This document shows, in pieces, positions 52,369 through 60,934 of a stretch of 64,000 bases of DNA (position 1 is the stretch's first letter; each line of letters opens with the position of its first letter). The notes under the pieces are model-generated. The model did no database searches, had not been told where the DNA came from, and saw nothing but the letters and a program-made list of their open reading frames with translations. The translations under genes were made by a program, and so were the position numbers. The DNA comes from UBA10908 sp964608965 (GTDB lineage Bacteria > Bacillota > Clostridia > Peptostreptococcales > Anaerovoracaceae): assembly GCA_964608965.1 (NCBI GenBank), contig CAZSPZ010000006.1, forward strand, positions 1 to 64,000, written 5' to 3'.

Positions 52369-54156
52369 TTACTTTCCTTTTTTAGCCGCCTTCTTATCAG
52401 CTTCCAATCCCGGATACTTGGACCCTGCCTGATAGGTGGTGTGCAGAAGCTCGTGAGACTTGTGGCCTCCCGGCTCTCCCAGGAATTCCGCATAAATCTT
52501 TTTGATGAGCGGTACTTCGTGGCTCTTGCGCATTTTCATCGCCGCATCTTCCCTGTAGAGCGCTTTTGCACGTTCTGAACGAAGATCCAGGAAGTTTCTT
52601 ACGTTGCCTGGCTGGACAGGCTGACCACCGCCGTTTACACAGCCGCCGGGGCAACCCATAATTTCGATGAAGTGGTATTCGACTTCGCCCGACTTCACTT
52701 TCTCTAAAAGTTTAGAGGCGTTTTCAAGTCCGCTGGCAACCGCGACTTTTACAATAGTTCCAGCCACATCGTAGCTGGCTTCTTTTATTCCTTCGATACC
52801 TCTGACATCCATGAAATCTAAAGTCGGCGCTTCTTTGCCTGAAACGATTTCAACAACTGTTCGAAGAGCGGCTTCCATAACGCCGCCGGTCACGCCGAAT
52901 ATTACTGCGGCGCCGGAAAATTCTCCGAACTCCGGATCGAATTCTTCTTCGGGGAGAGTATGCCAGTCCAGGCCGGCCTTGCGGATCATCTTTGCCAATT
53001 CTCTGGTGGTGATGGTTTCGTCGATATCCCAAAGTTCGTTCACGGAAGACTGGTCGTCTCTTCTGACTTCATATTTTTTTGCAGTACATGGCATTACGCT
53101 TACCACAAAGATATCTTCCGGCTTTAATCCCATCTTCTGCGCATAATAACTCTTCATCATGGCGCCAAACATCTGCTGGGGACTCTTGCAGGTGGAAAGG
53201 TTGGGAATAAACTCCGGATAATACTGCTCGCAGAAACGGATCCATCCCGGAGAACAGGAAGTAATCATTGGGAGAACGCCGCCTTTTGTTAAGCGATTGA
53301 TGAACTCCGTACCCTCTTCCATAATGGTAAGGTCGGCAGTAACATCCACATCGAAAACTCCGTTAAAGCCAAGGCGATGCAATGCCGCGACCATTTTTCC
53401 TTCTACATTTGTGCCGATCGGATCGCCGAACTCTTCGCCCAATGCCGCACGAACTGCCGGTGCCGTACCGACTACAACATGCTTCTTGGGATCGGCTAAA
53501 GCTTCCCATACTCTTCCGGTGCAGTCAACTTCGGATAAAGCGCCGGTAGGACAAACCGTAATGCACTGGCCGCAGCTCGTACATCCCACTTCGCCAAGAT
53601 CTCTGTCGAACTCGCAGCCGATGTGGGTTTTAAATCCTCTGTCGTTTGGTCCAAGGACAGCAACGTGCTGCAGACTTTTGCATACCGCAACACAGCGACG
53701 GCAAAGAATGCATTTGGAATTATCACGAACCAAATGAGCAGTAGATGATTCCATATCTGGAAGCATTTCTTTGGGTGTGCCAAAACGCACAGTTTCTATT
53801 CCATATTCCTGAGCAAGAGCCTGAAGCTCGCAGCTTTGATTGCGAACACATGTGAGACATTCCATCCGGTGGTTTGAAAGGATCAGTTCCAGAGTTCTTC
53901 TGCGAGAATCGTACGCTTTCTTGGAATGGGTATTAATTTCCATACCTTCGGCGACGGGGAACACGCATGCAGCGACGAGAGCTTTGCTGCCTTTTACCTC
54001 CGTAACGCACATTCTGCAAGCGCCTATTGCATTAATATCTTTTAAATAGCAGAGAGTGGGAATCCGAAATCCGGCTATGCGTGCAGCTTCCAGAACGGTG
54101 GATCCGGATGGGCATTCAATCTCTATGCCGTTAACTTTTACTTTAACAGTACTCAT
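52369..54156 (-). CDS. hydA: [FeFe] hydrogenase catalytic subunit HydA/HndD (group A, multimeric)
   Basis: A 595-residue hydrogenase. In order: a 2Fe-2S plant-type domain (Cys 36, 47, 50, 64), a His-ligated 4Fe-4S motif (HRMECLTCVRNQSC, 96-109), two 4Fe-4S sites (CILCRRCVAVC; CTSCGQCITVCP), and the H-cluster motifs TSCSPGW (299-305), MPCTAKKYE (355-363) and GCPGGCVNGGG (about 505), ending with the small-subunit region. With the NuoF- and NuoE-like subunits this forms the trimeric, electron-bifurcating type that couples NADH and reduced ferredoxin oxidation to H2. It is the last gene of the operon. Confidence 0.96.
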   Translation of the reverse strand: MSTVKVKVNGIEIECPSGSTVLEAARIAGFRIPTLCYLKDINAIGACRMCVTEVKGSKALVAACVFPVAEGMEINTHSKKAYDSRRRTLELILSNHRMECLTCVRNQSCELQALAQEYGIETVRFGTPKEMLPDMESSTAHLVRDNSKCILCRRCVAVCKSLQHVAVLGPNDRGFKTHIGCEFDRDLGEVGCTSCGQCITVCPTGALSEVDCTGRVWEALADPKKHVVVGTAPAVRAALGEEFGDPIGTNVEGKMVAALHRLGFNGVFDVDVTADLTIMEEGTEFINRLTKGGVLPMITSCSPGWIRFCEQYYPEFIPNLSTCKSPQQMFGAMMKSYYAQKMGLKPEDIFVVSVMPCTAKKYEVRRDDQSSVNELWDIDETITTRELAKMIRKAGLDWHTLPEEEFDPEFGEFSGAAVIFGVTGGVMEAALRTVVEIVSGKEAPTLDFMDVRGIEGIKEASYDVAGTIVKVAVASGLENASKLLEKVKSGEVEYHFIEIMGCPGGCVNGGGQPVQPGNVRNFLDLRSERAKALYREDAAMKMRKSHEVPLIKKIYAEFLGEPGGHKSHELLHTTYQAGSKYPGLEADKKAAKKGK

Positions 54157-54173
54157 TCTATTTCTCCTTCCAC

Positions 54174-55967
54174 CTATTCTTTAATAATTGCGCCGAATTT
54201 ACACGCAGCGATGCACGAACCGCATTTGATGCACAACGAAGCATCAATCACATGAGGCTCTTTGACTTTACCGGAAATTGCATTGACCGGGCAGACTCGT
54301 ACGCAAGCAGTGCAACCTTTGCATTTGTCTGCGATAATCTTATAGGTCAGTAGGTTTTTACATACGCCGGCAGGACATTTTTTGTCCACAACGTGAGCTT
54401 CATATTCGTCGCGGAAATAGCGAAGGGTTGAAAGTACAGGGTTTGGAGCAGTTTGACCAAGACCGCAAAGCGAGTTGTCTTTTACATGCTGTGCTAATTC
54501 TTCCAGAAGGTCCAAATCTTCCAAAGTGCCTTTTCCTTCTGTTATTTTCTCCAAAATCTCGTACATTCTCTTGGTTCCGATACGACAAGGCGAGCATTTG
54601 CCGCAAGATTCATCCATGGTAAACTCAATGAAGAACTTTGCGATATCAACCATACAGTTGTCTTCGTCCATAACAATCAGACCGCCGGACCCTATAATAG
54701 AACCAATAGCCGCCATGCTTTCATAATCTAAGGGAGTTTCGATCAAAGAAGCGGGAATACAACCGCCGGAAGGTCCGCCGGTCTGTGCAGCTTTGAATTT
54801 CTTCCCATCCGGGCAGCCGCCGCCGATATCCTCGACCACTTCGCGCAATGTTGTTCCCATGGGAATTTCCACAAGGCCTGTATTTTTTATCTTGCCGCCG
54901 AGGGCGAAAACTTTTGTGCCTTTGGATTTTTCCGTACCCATGCAATTAAACGCTTCGGGTCCGTTATTGATAATCCATGCCACGTTGGCATATGTTTCGA
55001 CATTGTTCAGAATGGTGGGCTTTTGGAACAGTCCCTTTACTGCAGGGAAAGGCGGACGAGGTCTGGGCTCGCCTCTGTGTCCTTCGATGGAAGTCATAAG
55101 AGCTGTTTCTTCGCCGCACACGAAAGCGCCTGCACCCAAACGAATTTCCAGGTCGAAGTCGAATCCTGTGTTCAGAATATTTTTACCGATCAAACCATAT
55201 TCCTTGGCCTGCTCGATCGCAATTTTTAAACGTTTGACGGCAAGAGGATATTCTGCACGGATGTAGATATATCCCTGGTTGGAACCGATAGCGTATCCTG
55301 CGATGGCCATCGCTTCAATAATCGCATGAGGATCTCCTTCCAAGACGGAACGGTCCATAAATGCACCGGGATCTCCTTCGTCTGCATTGCAGCATACGTA
55401 CTTGGTCGGGCCCTCGGAAGCAGCTGCAAACTTCCATTTTGTTCCCGTCGGGAAACCCGCACCGCCGCGGCCGCGAAGACCGGAAGTGGTGATGATATCA
55501 ATGACTTGTGCCGGTGTCTTTTCGGTGAGGCACGTCGCCAGCGCTTTATATGCATCGAAAGCAATCGCTTCGTCAATTTCTTCGGGATTGATGACACCGC
55601 AGTTGCGAAGTGCTATTCTGTGTTGCTTTTTATAGAAGTCCGTATTGTTTAAAGATTGTTCCACACCATGGGAATCCGACTCTTTGAAAAGGAGCTTCTG
55701 GACGATGCGTCCCTTTAGCAAATGTTCCTGTACAATAGTTTCCACGTCTTCTATTGTAATGTGTGAGTAGTAGGTTCCTTCCGGATACACAACCACAATG
55801 GGGCCCAATGCGCAAAGTCCGAAGCAACCGGTCTGAACAATGCGTACTTCGCTTTCCAGTCCGGCTTTTTTTAACTGCTCATTAAATTCGGCCACGATTT
55901 CCGGGCTTTTGGAGGCAGTACATCCGGTTCCTCCGCAGACCAGGACATGAGATCTAACAAAATTCAT
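54174..55967 (-). CDS. hydB: NuoF-like flavoprotein subunit of the hydrogenase (HydB/HndC)
   Basis: A 597-residue subunit with an N-terminal thioredoxin-like 2Fe-2S domain (CGGTGC, then TGCFGLCALGP), the FMN/NADH-binding core (GRGGAGFPTGTKW, NADEGDPGAFMDR), a 4Fe-4S motif (SCGKCSPCRIGT) and a C-terminal double ferredoxin domain (CKGCTACVRVCP; CIKCGSCIAAC). It is where NAD(H) exchanges electrons and where flavin-based bifurcation is thought to occur. Located 17 bases upstream of hydA. Confidence 0.96.
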   Translation of the reverse strand: MNFVRSHVLVCGGTGCTASKSPEIVAEFNEQLKKAGLESEVRIVQTGCFGLCALGPIVVVYPEGTYYSHITIEDVETIVQEHLLKGRIVQKLLFKESDSHGVEQSLNNTDFYKKQHRIALRNCGVINPEEIDEAIAFDAYKALATCLTEKTPAQVIDIITTSGLRGRGGAGFPTGTKWKFAAASEGPTKYVCCNADEGDPGAFMDRSVLEGDPHAIIEAMAIAGYAIGSNQGYIYIRAEYPLAVKRLKIAIEQAKEYGLIGKNILNTGFDFDLEIRLGAGAFVCGEETALMTSIEGHRGEPRPRPPFPAVKGLFQKPTILNNVETYANVAWIINNGPEAFNCMGTEKSKGTKVFALGGKIKNTGLVEIPMGTTLREVVEDIGGGCPDGKKFKAAQTGGPSGGCIPASLIETPLDYESMAAIGSIIGSGGLIVMDEDNCMVDIAKFFIEFTMDESCGKCSPCRIGTKRMYEILEKITEGKGTLEDLDLLEELAQHVKDNSLCGLGQTAPNPVLSTLRYFRDEYEAHVVDKKCPAGVCKNLLTYKIIADKCKGCTACVRVCPVNAISGKVKEPHVIDASLCIKCGSCIAACKFGAIIKE

Positions 55968-55979
55968 CCTTCATCCTCC

Positions 55980-56348
55980 TTATTCCGCAGCGCCGATGGT
56001 AAGCTCTTCTACCACCCTGCCGTTCACCAGATGTTCGCTGACAATATGGCGCGCTTTTTCTGCGTCCATCTTGACATAAGTAACTTTTTCTTTTCCCTGC
56101 TCAAAAACTTCTACAATCGGTTCCAATCGGCAGACGCCGATGCAGCCGGTCTGTGTTACCACTACGTTTTTAAGTTGACGGCGGCCCACTTCGTTTACCA
56201 AAGCTTCCAGCACCGGCCGTGCTCCCGCCGCAATACCGCAAGTAGCCATGCCGACAACAACGCGCAAGCTACCTTCGTCTTCTTTGCGGAGACTGATTTT
56301 AGACTGCATATCTTCGCGAATCTTCTTCAGATCTTCTATAGTTTTCAT
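55980..56348 (-). CDS. Thioredoxin-like 2Fe-2S ferredoxin subunit (HndB type)
   Basis: A 122-residue protein with the NuoE-like fold and a 2Fe-2S site formed by MATCGIAAGA and TQTGCIGVCRLEP. It resembles HndB of the NADP-reducing hydrogenase of Desulfovibrio and probably shuttles electrons within the complex. It lies between the GHKL ATPase gene and the NuoF-like gene. Confidence 0.92.
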   Translation of the reverse strand: MKTIEDLKKIREDMQSKISLRKEDEGSLRVVVGMATCGIAAGARPVLEALVNEVGRRQLKNVVVTQTGCIGVCRLEPIVEVFEQGKEKVTYVKMDAEKARHIVSEHLVNGRVVEELTIGAAE

Positions 56349-56368
56349 ACTTATCCATCCTCTCGATA

Positions 56369-56920
56369 CTAAACTTTCTGTGCCATCACCTGAGTTTCCC
56401 CTTGGATGATGTAGTCATGAATCCAATCCAGTACCTCGGGTTCTCCGAGAGGCAAGCCACCAAGGGCTTCTCGAATTTCCGTGGTTTTAAATTCAAATCT
56501 GTCAGTGTCTGTTTGACGAATGTAGGTGAAGTCCACATCCGGCGAACCTTGGATTAATACAGTCATGGTACCTGCTGTGTCCCCTATGGGAAGCCTGTCC
56601 ACGTGGGAAAGGCAAAACGTTGCACATAACCGGGTACCTTTGCCCTTTTCGCTCTCTATCTCGAAATTTCCTGCCGCCATTTCAGCTGCCATCTTCATAA
56701 ACGGAATCCCCATACCCACGGCTCGCGTCGTTCTGCTTGTGGTAAAGGGATCTGTAACTCTGCTTAAAAAGTCCGGATCCATTCCGCAGCCGTTGTCAGA
56801 AATACTGATGCGAAGCTGATCTTCCCGGATAGATTCCATGATTTCAATAGTTACTTTACTGGCCCCTGCTGTCAGGGAATTCTGTACCAGATCCAATATG
56901 TTTAGCGATAGCTCTTTCAT
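56369..56920 (-). CDS. GHKL-type ATP-binding protein of the hydrogenase operon
   Basis: A 183-residue protein with a histidine-kinase-like ATPase fold: N box LNILDLVQNSLTAGA, SDNGCGMDP and GMGIPFMKMAAEMAAG. It has no HisKA dimerisation domain, so it is not an ordinary kinase; a C-terminal stretch of about 60 residues is specific. Such genes accompany hydrogenase operons in Clostridia, but their function is not established. It might control complex assembly or transcription as an anti-sigma-like switch (inference). The start has only a modest ribosome site. Confidence 0.85.
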   Translation of the reverse strand: MKELSLNILDLVQNSLTAGASKVTIEIMESIREDQLRISISDNGCGMDPDFLSRVTDPFTTSRTTRAVGMGIPFMKMAAEMAAGNFEIESEKGKGTRLCATFCLSHVDRLPIGDTAGTMTVLIQGSPDVDFTYIRQTDTDRFEFKTTEIREALGGLPLGEPEVLDWIHDYIIQGETQVMAQKV

Positions 56921-56929
56921 CGCCTTGGC

Positions 56930-57424
56930 TTACCTGTATTTTTCTATAATGGCTCCGATTTTGTCCGGAGTAAGTCGGCCGTACACTTCGCCGTTGATCA
57001 TCATGACCGGAGCTAAACCGCAAGCGCCGACACAACGAGTCGCATCGATAGAAAACTTACCGTCCAAGGTAATTTCTCCGGCTTTGCAGCCTACCACTTC
57101 GCAGATTTTTGCAAGGACATCTCCCGCGCCTTTAACGTAACAGGCGGTTCCAAGGCAGACGTTAATTTGGACGTTGCCCTTGGGATTATGCGTAAACTGG
57201 GCGTAAAATGAAGAAATGCCATAAATTTCGGAAAGGGGAACACCTAATTCCTCTGCGATAATTTCTTGCACTTCCTCGGGAAGATAGCCGTAAATCTCTT
57301 GGGCTTCCTGCATGATAGGCATCGTCGCGCCCTTTTCGCCTTTGTGCTTGGCGATAGCCTCTCTCAGCCGATCTTCCTGCTCTTTTGTCCCCTCGAACGG
57401 GATGAGCGTTTTCAGATTGGGCAT
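56930..57424 (-). CDS. hydC: NuoE-like 2Fe-2S subunit of the hydrogenase (HydC/HndA)
   Basis: A 164-residue subunit with a helical N-terminal domain and a thioredoxin-like 2Fe-2S domain, ligands in CLGTACYVKG and CVGACGLAPV. It passes electrons to or from the NuoF-like subunit. It is the first gene of the operon, preceded by AAGGAGG and a good promoter. The order NuoE-GHKL-HndB-NuoF-HydA is the common clostridial arrangement. Confidence 0.95.
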   Translation of the reverse strand: MPNLKTLIPFEGTKEQEDRLREAIAKHKGEKGATMPIMQEAQEIYGYLPEEVQEIIAEELGVPLSEIYGISSFYAQFTHNPKGNVQINVCLGTACYVKGAGDVLAKICEVVGCKAGEITLDGKFSIDATRCVGACGLAPVMMINGEVYGRLTPDKIGAIIEKYR

Positions 57425-57487
57425 GTGTCAGAACCTCCTTATAACTAAAAAAACATAAAATAAAAACGAATCATTAACATCGTCATA

Positions 57488-57516
57488 ATTTTAACATATT
57501 CGCCTTGTGTTGTAAA
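57488..57516 (-). promoter_or_regulatory. Promoter of the hydrogenase operon
   Basis: TTTACA (57511-57516), 17 bases, TAAAAT (57488-57493), 64 bases before the NuoE-like start. The 151-base gap after the PHP gene holds nothing else obvious. This makes the structural operon separable from the signalling genes upstream. Confidence 0.7.
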
Positions 57517-57575
57517 CCAGTCCTTTTGCCTATATTCGCTTATTTTTCATGATATTTGAGGTTTTATGGAGCGCA

Positions 57576-58307
57576 TTACATACGACTTAACCCGGAGCCA
57601 TTTTTTATGGCCTTAATTACATCCTCTGCCGTTGCCCCTATGGCCTCCAAGGAAAACTCGGCATCAGGAATATCATGAAGATAATGCGCATCGGAATTGG
57701 TAATATATGGGATGCCGCGTAGAGCAGAATGGTCGGCAGCCAGCGCAAAGAGATCGGCTCGTCTTGTAACTTCCACGGTGGAAAACCCCATTTCTTTTGA
57801 TATAAATCCCAAATTGGATAACACCGAATTGGAAGATCTGTCAATATGAGCAGGGACGGCAACGCCTCCATAGCGCTCTAAAACATCGCATACCTCATAA
57901 ATGCTCACGTCTGTCGCAGTGGTAAGCAATCGTTGTTCTTCTTTTACAACGAAGTCTTCTTCATTTACCACCAATTGTTGTCCGAAAAAATCGACTCGAT
58001 TCTTTATATCGGGAAGCTTATGATAGACAAAAACATCGAAATCCCCCGCCGCTTCCAAAGTGGGAAGCAAACAGAGGATATGGACTTCTTCTTTTGTATT
58101 TAATTCCATGGCGGGAATGCCCAGAATGTTATATTTTTCCGTACATTTTAAAAAGGCAGAGCAATTCCTTGTCGTGTTGTGATCTGCTAACGCAACCACT
58201 GAAAGTCCGGCAAGTTTAGCCATCCCGGCAATGTTTGCAGGCGTCATATCTCTGTCTCCGCAAGGAGACAGGCAAGAATGAAGATGCAGATCGTACTTTA
58301 GTTTCAT
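57576..58307 (-). CDS. PHP-domain phosphoesterase-like protein
   Basis: A 243-residue protein with the four PHP motifs: HLHSCLSPCGD, ALADHNTTRN, PAHIDRSSNSV and SDAHYLHDI. The fold binds two or three metals and hydrolyses phosphate esters; the substrate is unknown. ATG 58307 lies 7 bases after AAGGGC. It is a regular neighbour of clostridial hydrogenase signalling genes. It ends 151 bases before the NuoE-like gene, with the promoter between. Confidence 0.88.
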   Translation of the reverse strand: MKLKYDLHLHSCLSPCGDRDMTPANIAGMAKLAGLSVVALADHNTTRNCSAFLKCTEKYNILGIPAMELNTKEEVHILCLLPTLEAAGDFDVFVYHKLPDIKNRVDFFGQQLVVNEEDFVVKEEQRLLTTATDVSIYEVCDVLERYGGVAVPAHIDRSSNSVLSNLGFISKEMGFSTVEVTRRADLFALAADHSALRGIPYITNSDAHYLHDIPDAEFSLEAIGATAEDVIKAIKNGSGLSRM

Positions 58308-58347
58308 CTGATTGCCCTTCCACATAAGCTCTTGTTATTTCAAACAA

Positions 58348-58677
58348 TTACCCGATGAGATGGTGAAGTTTATAAGCCAGTTCGTAGGCCCCTTCCGCAG
58401 CGGTATAAAGCCCTAATTCATGCTGCGTTGCCTTGGCAATCAACTCTTCGTCCGGCTTTACTCCTTCTGCCAAAATAATCATAGAGGTATCCGCCAGCAA
58501 TGCGACTGCCGCCACATTTGGGTTGGACATGATGGTAATCCAAGCACTTCCGGCTCCCGCTCTGCTGATGACCCAGCTGAGAAGGTCTCCCACATACCCG
58601 CATAACACTTCTCGTTCTGCTTCGCCCGACACATGGCATGTTAAATTCAACTCTTTTGCTACTTCGCTTACTGTCAT
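58348..58677 (-). CDS. DRTGG-domain protein 1
   Basis: A 109-residue protein that resembles the DRTGG domain found in phosphotransacetylases and regulatory proteins. The GYVGDLLSWVISRAGAGSAWI region and the LADTSMIILAEG strand support it. DRTGG domains are thought to be ligand-binding modules, but no ligand is known. ATG 58677 follows GAGGAGAG; it overlaps nothing and is 28 bases from the hydrogenase-like gene. Confidence 0.78.
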   Translation of the reverse strand: MTVSEVAKELNLTCHVSGEAEREVLCGYVGDLLSWVISRAGAGSAWITIMSNPNVAAVALLADTSMIILAEGVKPDEELIAKATQHELGLYTAAEGAYELAYKLHHLIG

Positions 58678-58705
58678 TTTGCTCTCCTCTCTGTTAAAGC
58701 TCTCG

Positions 58706-60013
58706 TTATTCTTCGCTCCTCTTGCGGAATGGCAGAGGAAGATATTCATCCGCATCTCCGGCTCCCACCAGGTATTGCATGCGCTCTCTCATGCGGAATA
58801 TGCAATCGTCCTCGGAAGCATAACCCAGAACAATATCCTCGGCCAAAGTTTGACAGGTAGGCGCGCCACAGCTTCCGCAGTCAAGTCCGGGCAAAGTCGC
58901 CTTCAGTTCTTCTATGCGCGCATATTTCTGCATGGCAATTTCTCTGTCGGCGTCCAGTACATTGACGGGCGAAGCCTCCAGCGGCTTATCGTCCAGCATA
59001 TATTCGGGAGGATTCGGGTCCATCGCAACTTTGTTCAAGCTGATCGGCATATGCTGAATCAGTTGTTTTATTCTTGTCTGCGCCACATAAGGATTTTCTA
59101 CGGTAAGACAGCCTCCTATGCAGCCTTGATTGCATGCATTCAATTCCAAAAAATCAAGATGGGGAAGCATACCGTCTTCCAAATCTTCCAAAACCTCTAT
59201 GATATTGTCTATTCCGTCTACGGCCAGATTCTGTTTTTGGATGACCGCATTGGATTCTCCTCCGCAATGAGCCCAACCAACCCCTATCAATCCGGAATGA
59301 GAAAGCTGCCTGGGTTTATTGATCGACTTCATCGCTGTAAGCAGCTGTTTGTATATTTCAGCGATTGAAATGAAACCATCCACGACCGGAGCCGAAAGGC
59401 CTGCGGGATTGCGACCGGCACTGACCTTTGCAGGACAAGGTGTGATAAAGAATATGCCGATTTTATCCGGGGATAAACCCGTTCTCTTAACCGCCGCCTT
59501 CCGTGCCAGAATAGCGACGATTTCGAAAGGTGCGCTGATTTTAGAAATATTCGGGATGAGTTTTGGGAAGCGCTGGCATATCAAGCGAACCGCTGCCGGG
59601 CAGGCAGAAGATATCAAAGGTTTAGGCATATCCGGATCTGCGTCCATCATCTGTTTTGTAAGGCTGGAGACCATTTCGGCGCCTTGGGAAACCTCTTCGA
59701 CATAGTCGAATCCCATTTTCAGAAAAGCTTCCAGAATAATATTGATATCCGTAAGGTTGCGAAATTGTCCATAAAGAGAAGGCGCAGGCAGAGCAATCGT
59801 ATACTCGAATTCCTGCAAGCGTTCCAGTCCGTCGCATACCGCTTTTTTTGCCTTATGAGGACAAACCCTTATACATGCGCCGCAGTCGATACAACGCTCT
59901 TCCAGTATATTGGCAATCCCGCGACGAACCCTTATAGCTTCTGTAGGACAATGCTTGATGCAGGTGGTACACCCCTTGCATTTTTCTTTATCTAGAGTAA
60001 CGGAATGTTTCAA
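58706..60013 (-). CDS. Hydrogenase-like iron-sulfur protein with altered H-cluster motifs
   Basis: A 435-residue protein: two 4Fe-4S motifs at the N terminus (CKGCTTCIKHCP; CIDCGACIRVCP), an [FeFe] hydrogenase large-subunit-like domain (about 75-330) and a C-terminal 4Fe-4S domain (DCGSCGAPTCQTLAED, about 380). The H-cluster motifs are changed: SSACPA for TSCSP, TPCPAKVSAG for MPCxxKxxE, and NACNQGCIGGC for MxCxxGCxxGGG. The four cysteines remain, but the conserved Glu and the GGG are gone. It may be a sensory hydrogenase relative rather than a working enzyme. A GTG or upstream start is not needed; ATG 60013 is accepted. Confidence 0.82.
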   Translation of the reverse strand: MKHSVTLDKEKCKGCTTCIKHCPTEAIRVRRGIANILEERCIDCGACIRVCPHKAKKAVCDGLERLQEFEYTIALPAPSLYGQFRNLTDINIILEAFLKMGFDYVEEVSQGAEMVSSLTKQMMDADPDMPKPLISSACPAAVRLICQRFPKLIPNISKISAPFEIVAILARKAAVKRTGLSPDKIGIFFITPCPAKVSAGRNPAGLSAPVVDGFISIAEIYKQLLTAMKSINKPRQLSHSGLIGVGWAHCGGESNAVIQKQNLAVDGIDNIIEVLEDLEDGMLPHLDFLELNACNQGCIGGCLTVENPYVAQTRIKQLIQHMPISLNKVAMDPNPPEYMLDDKPLEASPVNVLDADREIAMQKYARIEELKATLPGLDCGSCGAPTCQTLAEDIVLGYASEDDCIFRMRERMQYLVGAGDADEYLPLPFRKRSEE

Positions 60014-60063
60014 TGTGTTTCTCCCATTTGCTACGTGCTTCCTAAAAGAATACCTTTACGAAC

Positions 60064-60489
60064 TTATTGGGGAATATTGATGACCATCGTAACTTTGGTG
60101 CCTTCTCCCACGCGGCTGTCAATATCGAGCGTATCAGAATATCGCTTCATGTTGGGAAGGCCCATACCTGCGCCAAAACCCAATTCTCTGACACTTTGGG
60201 AGGCAGTTGAATAACCTTCCTGCATCGCTAGGGCCATGTCGGAAATGCCCGGACCCGTATCTTCCAAAATGATGGTGATTTTATCTTTTTCCACGTAGAC
60301 ATCCGCTTTTCCGCCATCCGCATGGACTACCATATTGATTTCACCTTCGTACATGCAAATCGCACATCTTCTGATGGTTTCAAAATCTATTCCTATTTTC
60401 CGGAGAGCGCGCTTGACTTCTCCGGATGCCTGCCCTGCGGCGGCAAAATCATTTCCTTCTACGATGTAATTCAAGTGCAACTTATCCAT
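60064..60489 (-). CDS. RsbW-like GHKL ATPase / anti-sigma factor
   Basis: A 141-residue protein with a full GHKL fold: N box CMYEGEINMVVHADGG, EDTGPGISD, and GFGAGMGLPNMKRYSD. It resembles anti-sigma serine kinases such as RsbW/SpoIIAB. No anti-anti-sigma or sigma gene is adjacent, and it is embedded in the hydrogenase signalling set, so its partner is unknown. Confidence 0.85.
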   Translation of the reverse strand: MDKLHLNYIVEGNDFAAAGQASGEVKRALRKIGIDFETIRRCAICMYEGEINMVVHADGGKADVYVEKDKITIILEDTGPGISDMALAMQEGYSTASQSVRELGFGAGMGLPNMKRYSDTLDIDSRVGEGTKVTMVINIPQ

Positions 60490-60498
60490 ACAGCTCCT

Positions 60499-60837
60499 TT
60501 AAGCGTGAAGGCCGGCCGAATAAAGGCGACCACTCGCATAATACATTTTATAAGGAGTGCTCATCAGAATCATGCCTCGTTCTCTGGCATATTCAATGAT
60601 TTCCGGAGAAGGAATTTTCCCTCGAACAAAAACGATACAGTTGATATCCATCATGTCCGCCGTATGGATAGCCTGGGTATTTACAAGACCTGTAAGCAAG
60701 AGTGCTTCATTCTTGACATAGGCCAATACATCGCTCATTAAATCTGCCGCACAGGCTGAAAGAATCTCCCGGTCAAGCATTTCTTCGCCGCACAGCACCG
60801 ATGCATCTAAAATCTCCCTTACTTGTTCTATTTTCAT
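60499..60837 (-). CDS. DRTGG-domain protein 2
   Basis: A 112-residue protein related in layout to the DRTGG protein at 58.3-58.7 kb (AADLMSDVLAYVKNEALLLTG and NCIVFVRGK). ATG 60837 is chosen because GGAGG lies 4 bases upstream; eight more in-frame codons have no ribosome site. It is the first gene of the signalling run DRTGG-RsbW-hydrogenase-like-DRTGG-PHP. Confidence 0.75.
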   Translation of the reverse strand: MKIEQVREILDASVLCGEEMLDREILSACAADLMSDVLAYVKNEALLLTGLVNTQAIHTADMMDINCIVFVRGKIPSPEIIEYARERGMILMSTPYKMYYASGRLYSAGLHA

Positions 60838-60885
60838 ATACCCTCCAGTTACCCGCATCATATAAGAGCAATACGTAACACATAT

Positions 60886-60914
60886 ATTATAAATGAAATC
60901 TTTATTATTTTAAA
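60886..60914 (-). promoter_or_regulatory. Promoter of the hydrogenase signalling run
   Basis: TTTAAA (60909-60914), 17 bases, and a perfect TATAAT (60886-60891), 49 bases before the DRTGG start, in the gap after the DUF554 gene. Confidence 0.5.
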
Positions 60915-60934
60915 GGTTGACGCAGAGCCTCGCT

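Noticed and set aside
58433..59368. 311-residue plus-strand frame
   Set aside because: Antisense shadow of the hydrogenase-like Fe-S protein and DRTGG gene; no family motif, no ribosome site.
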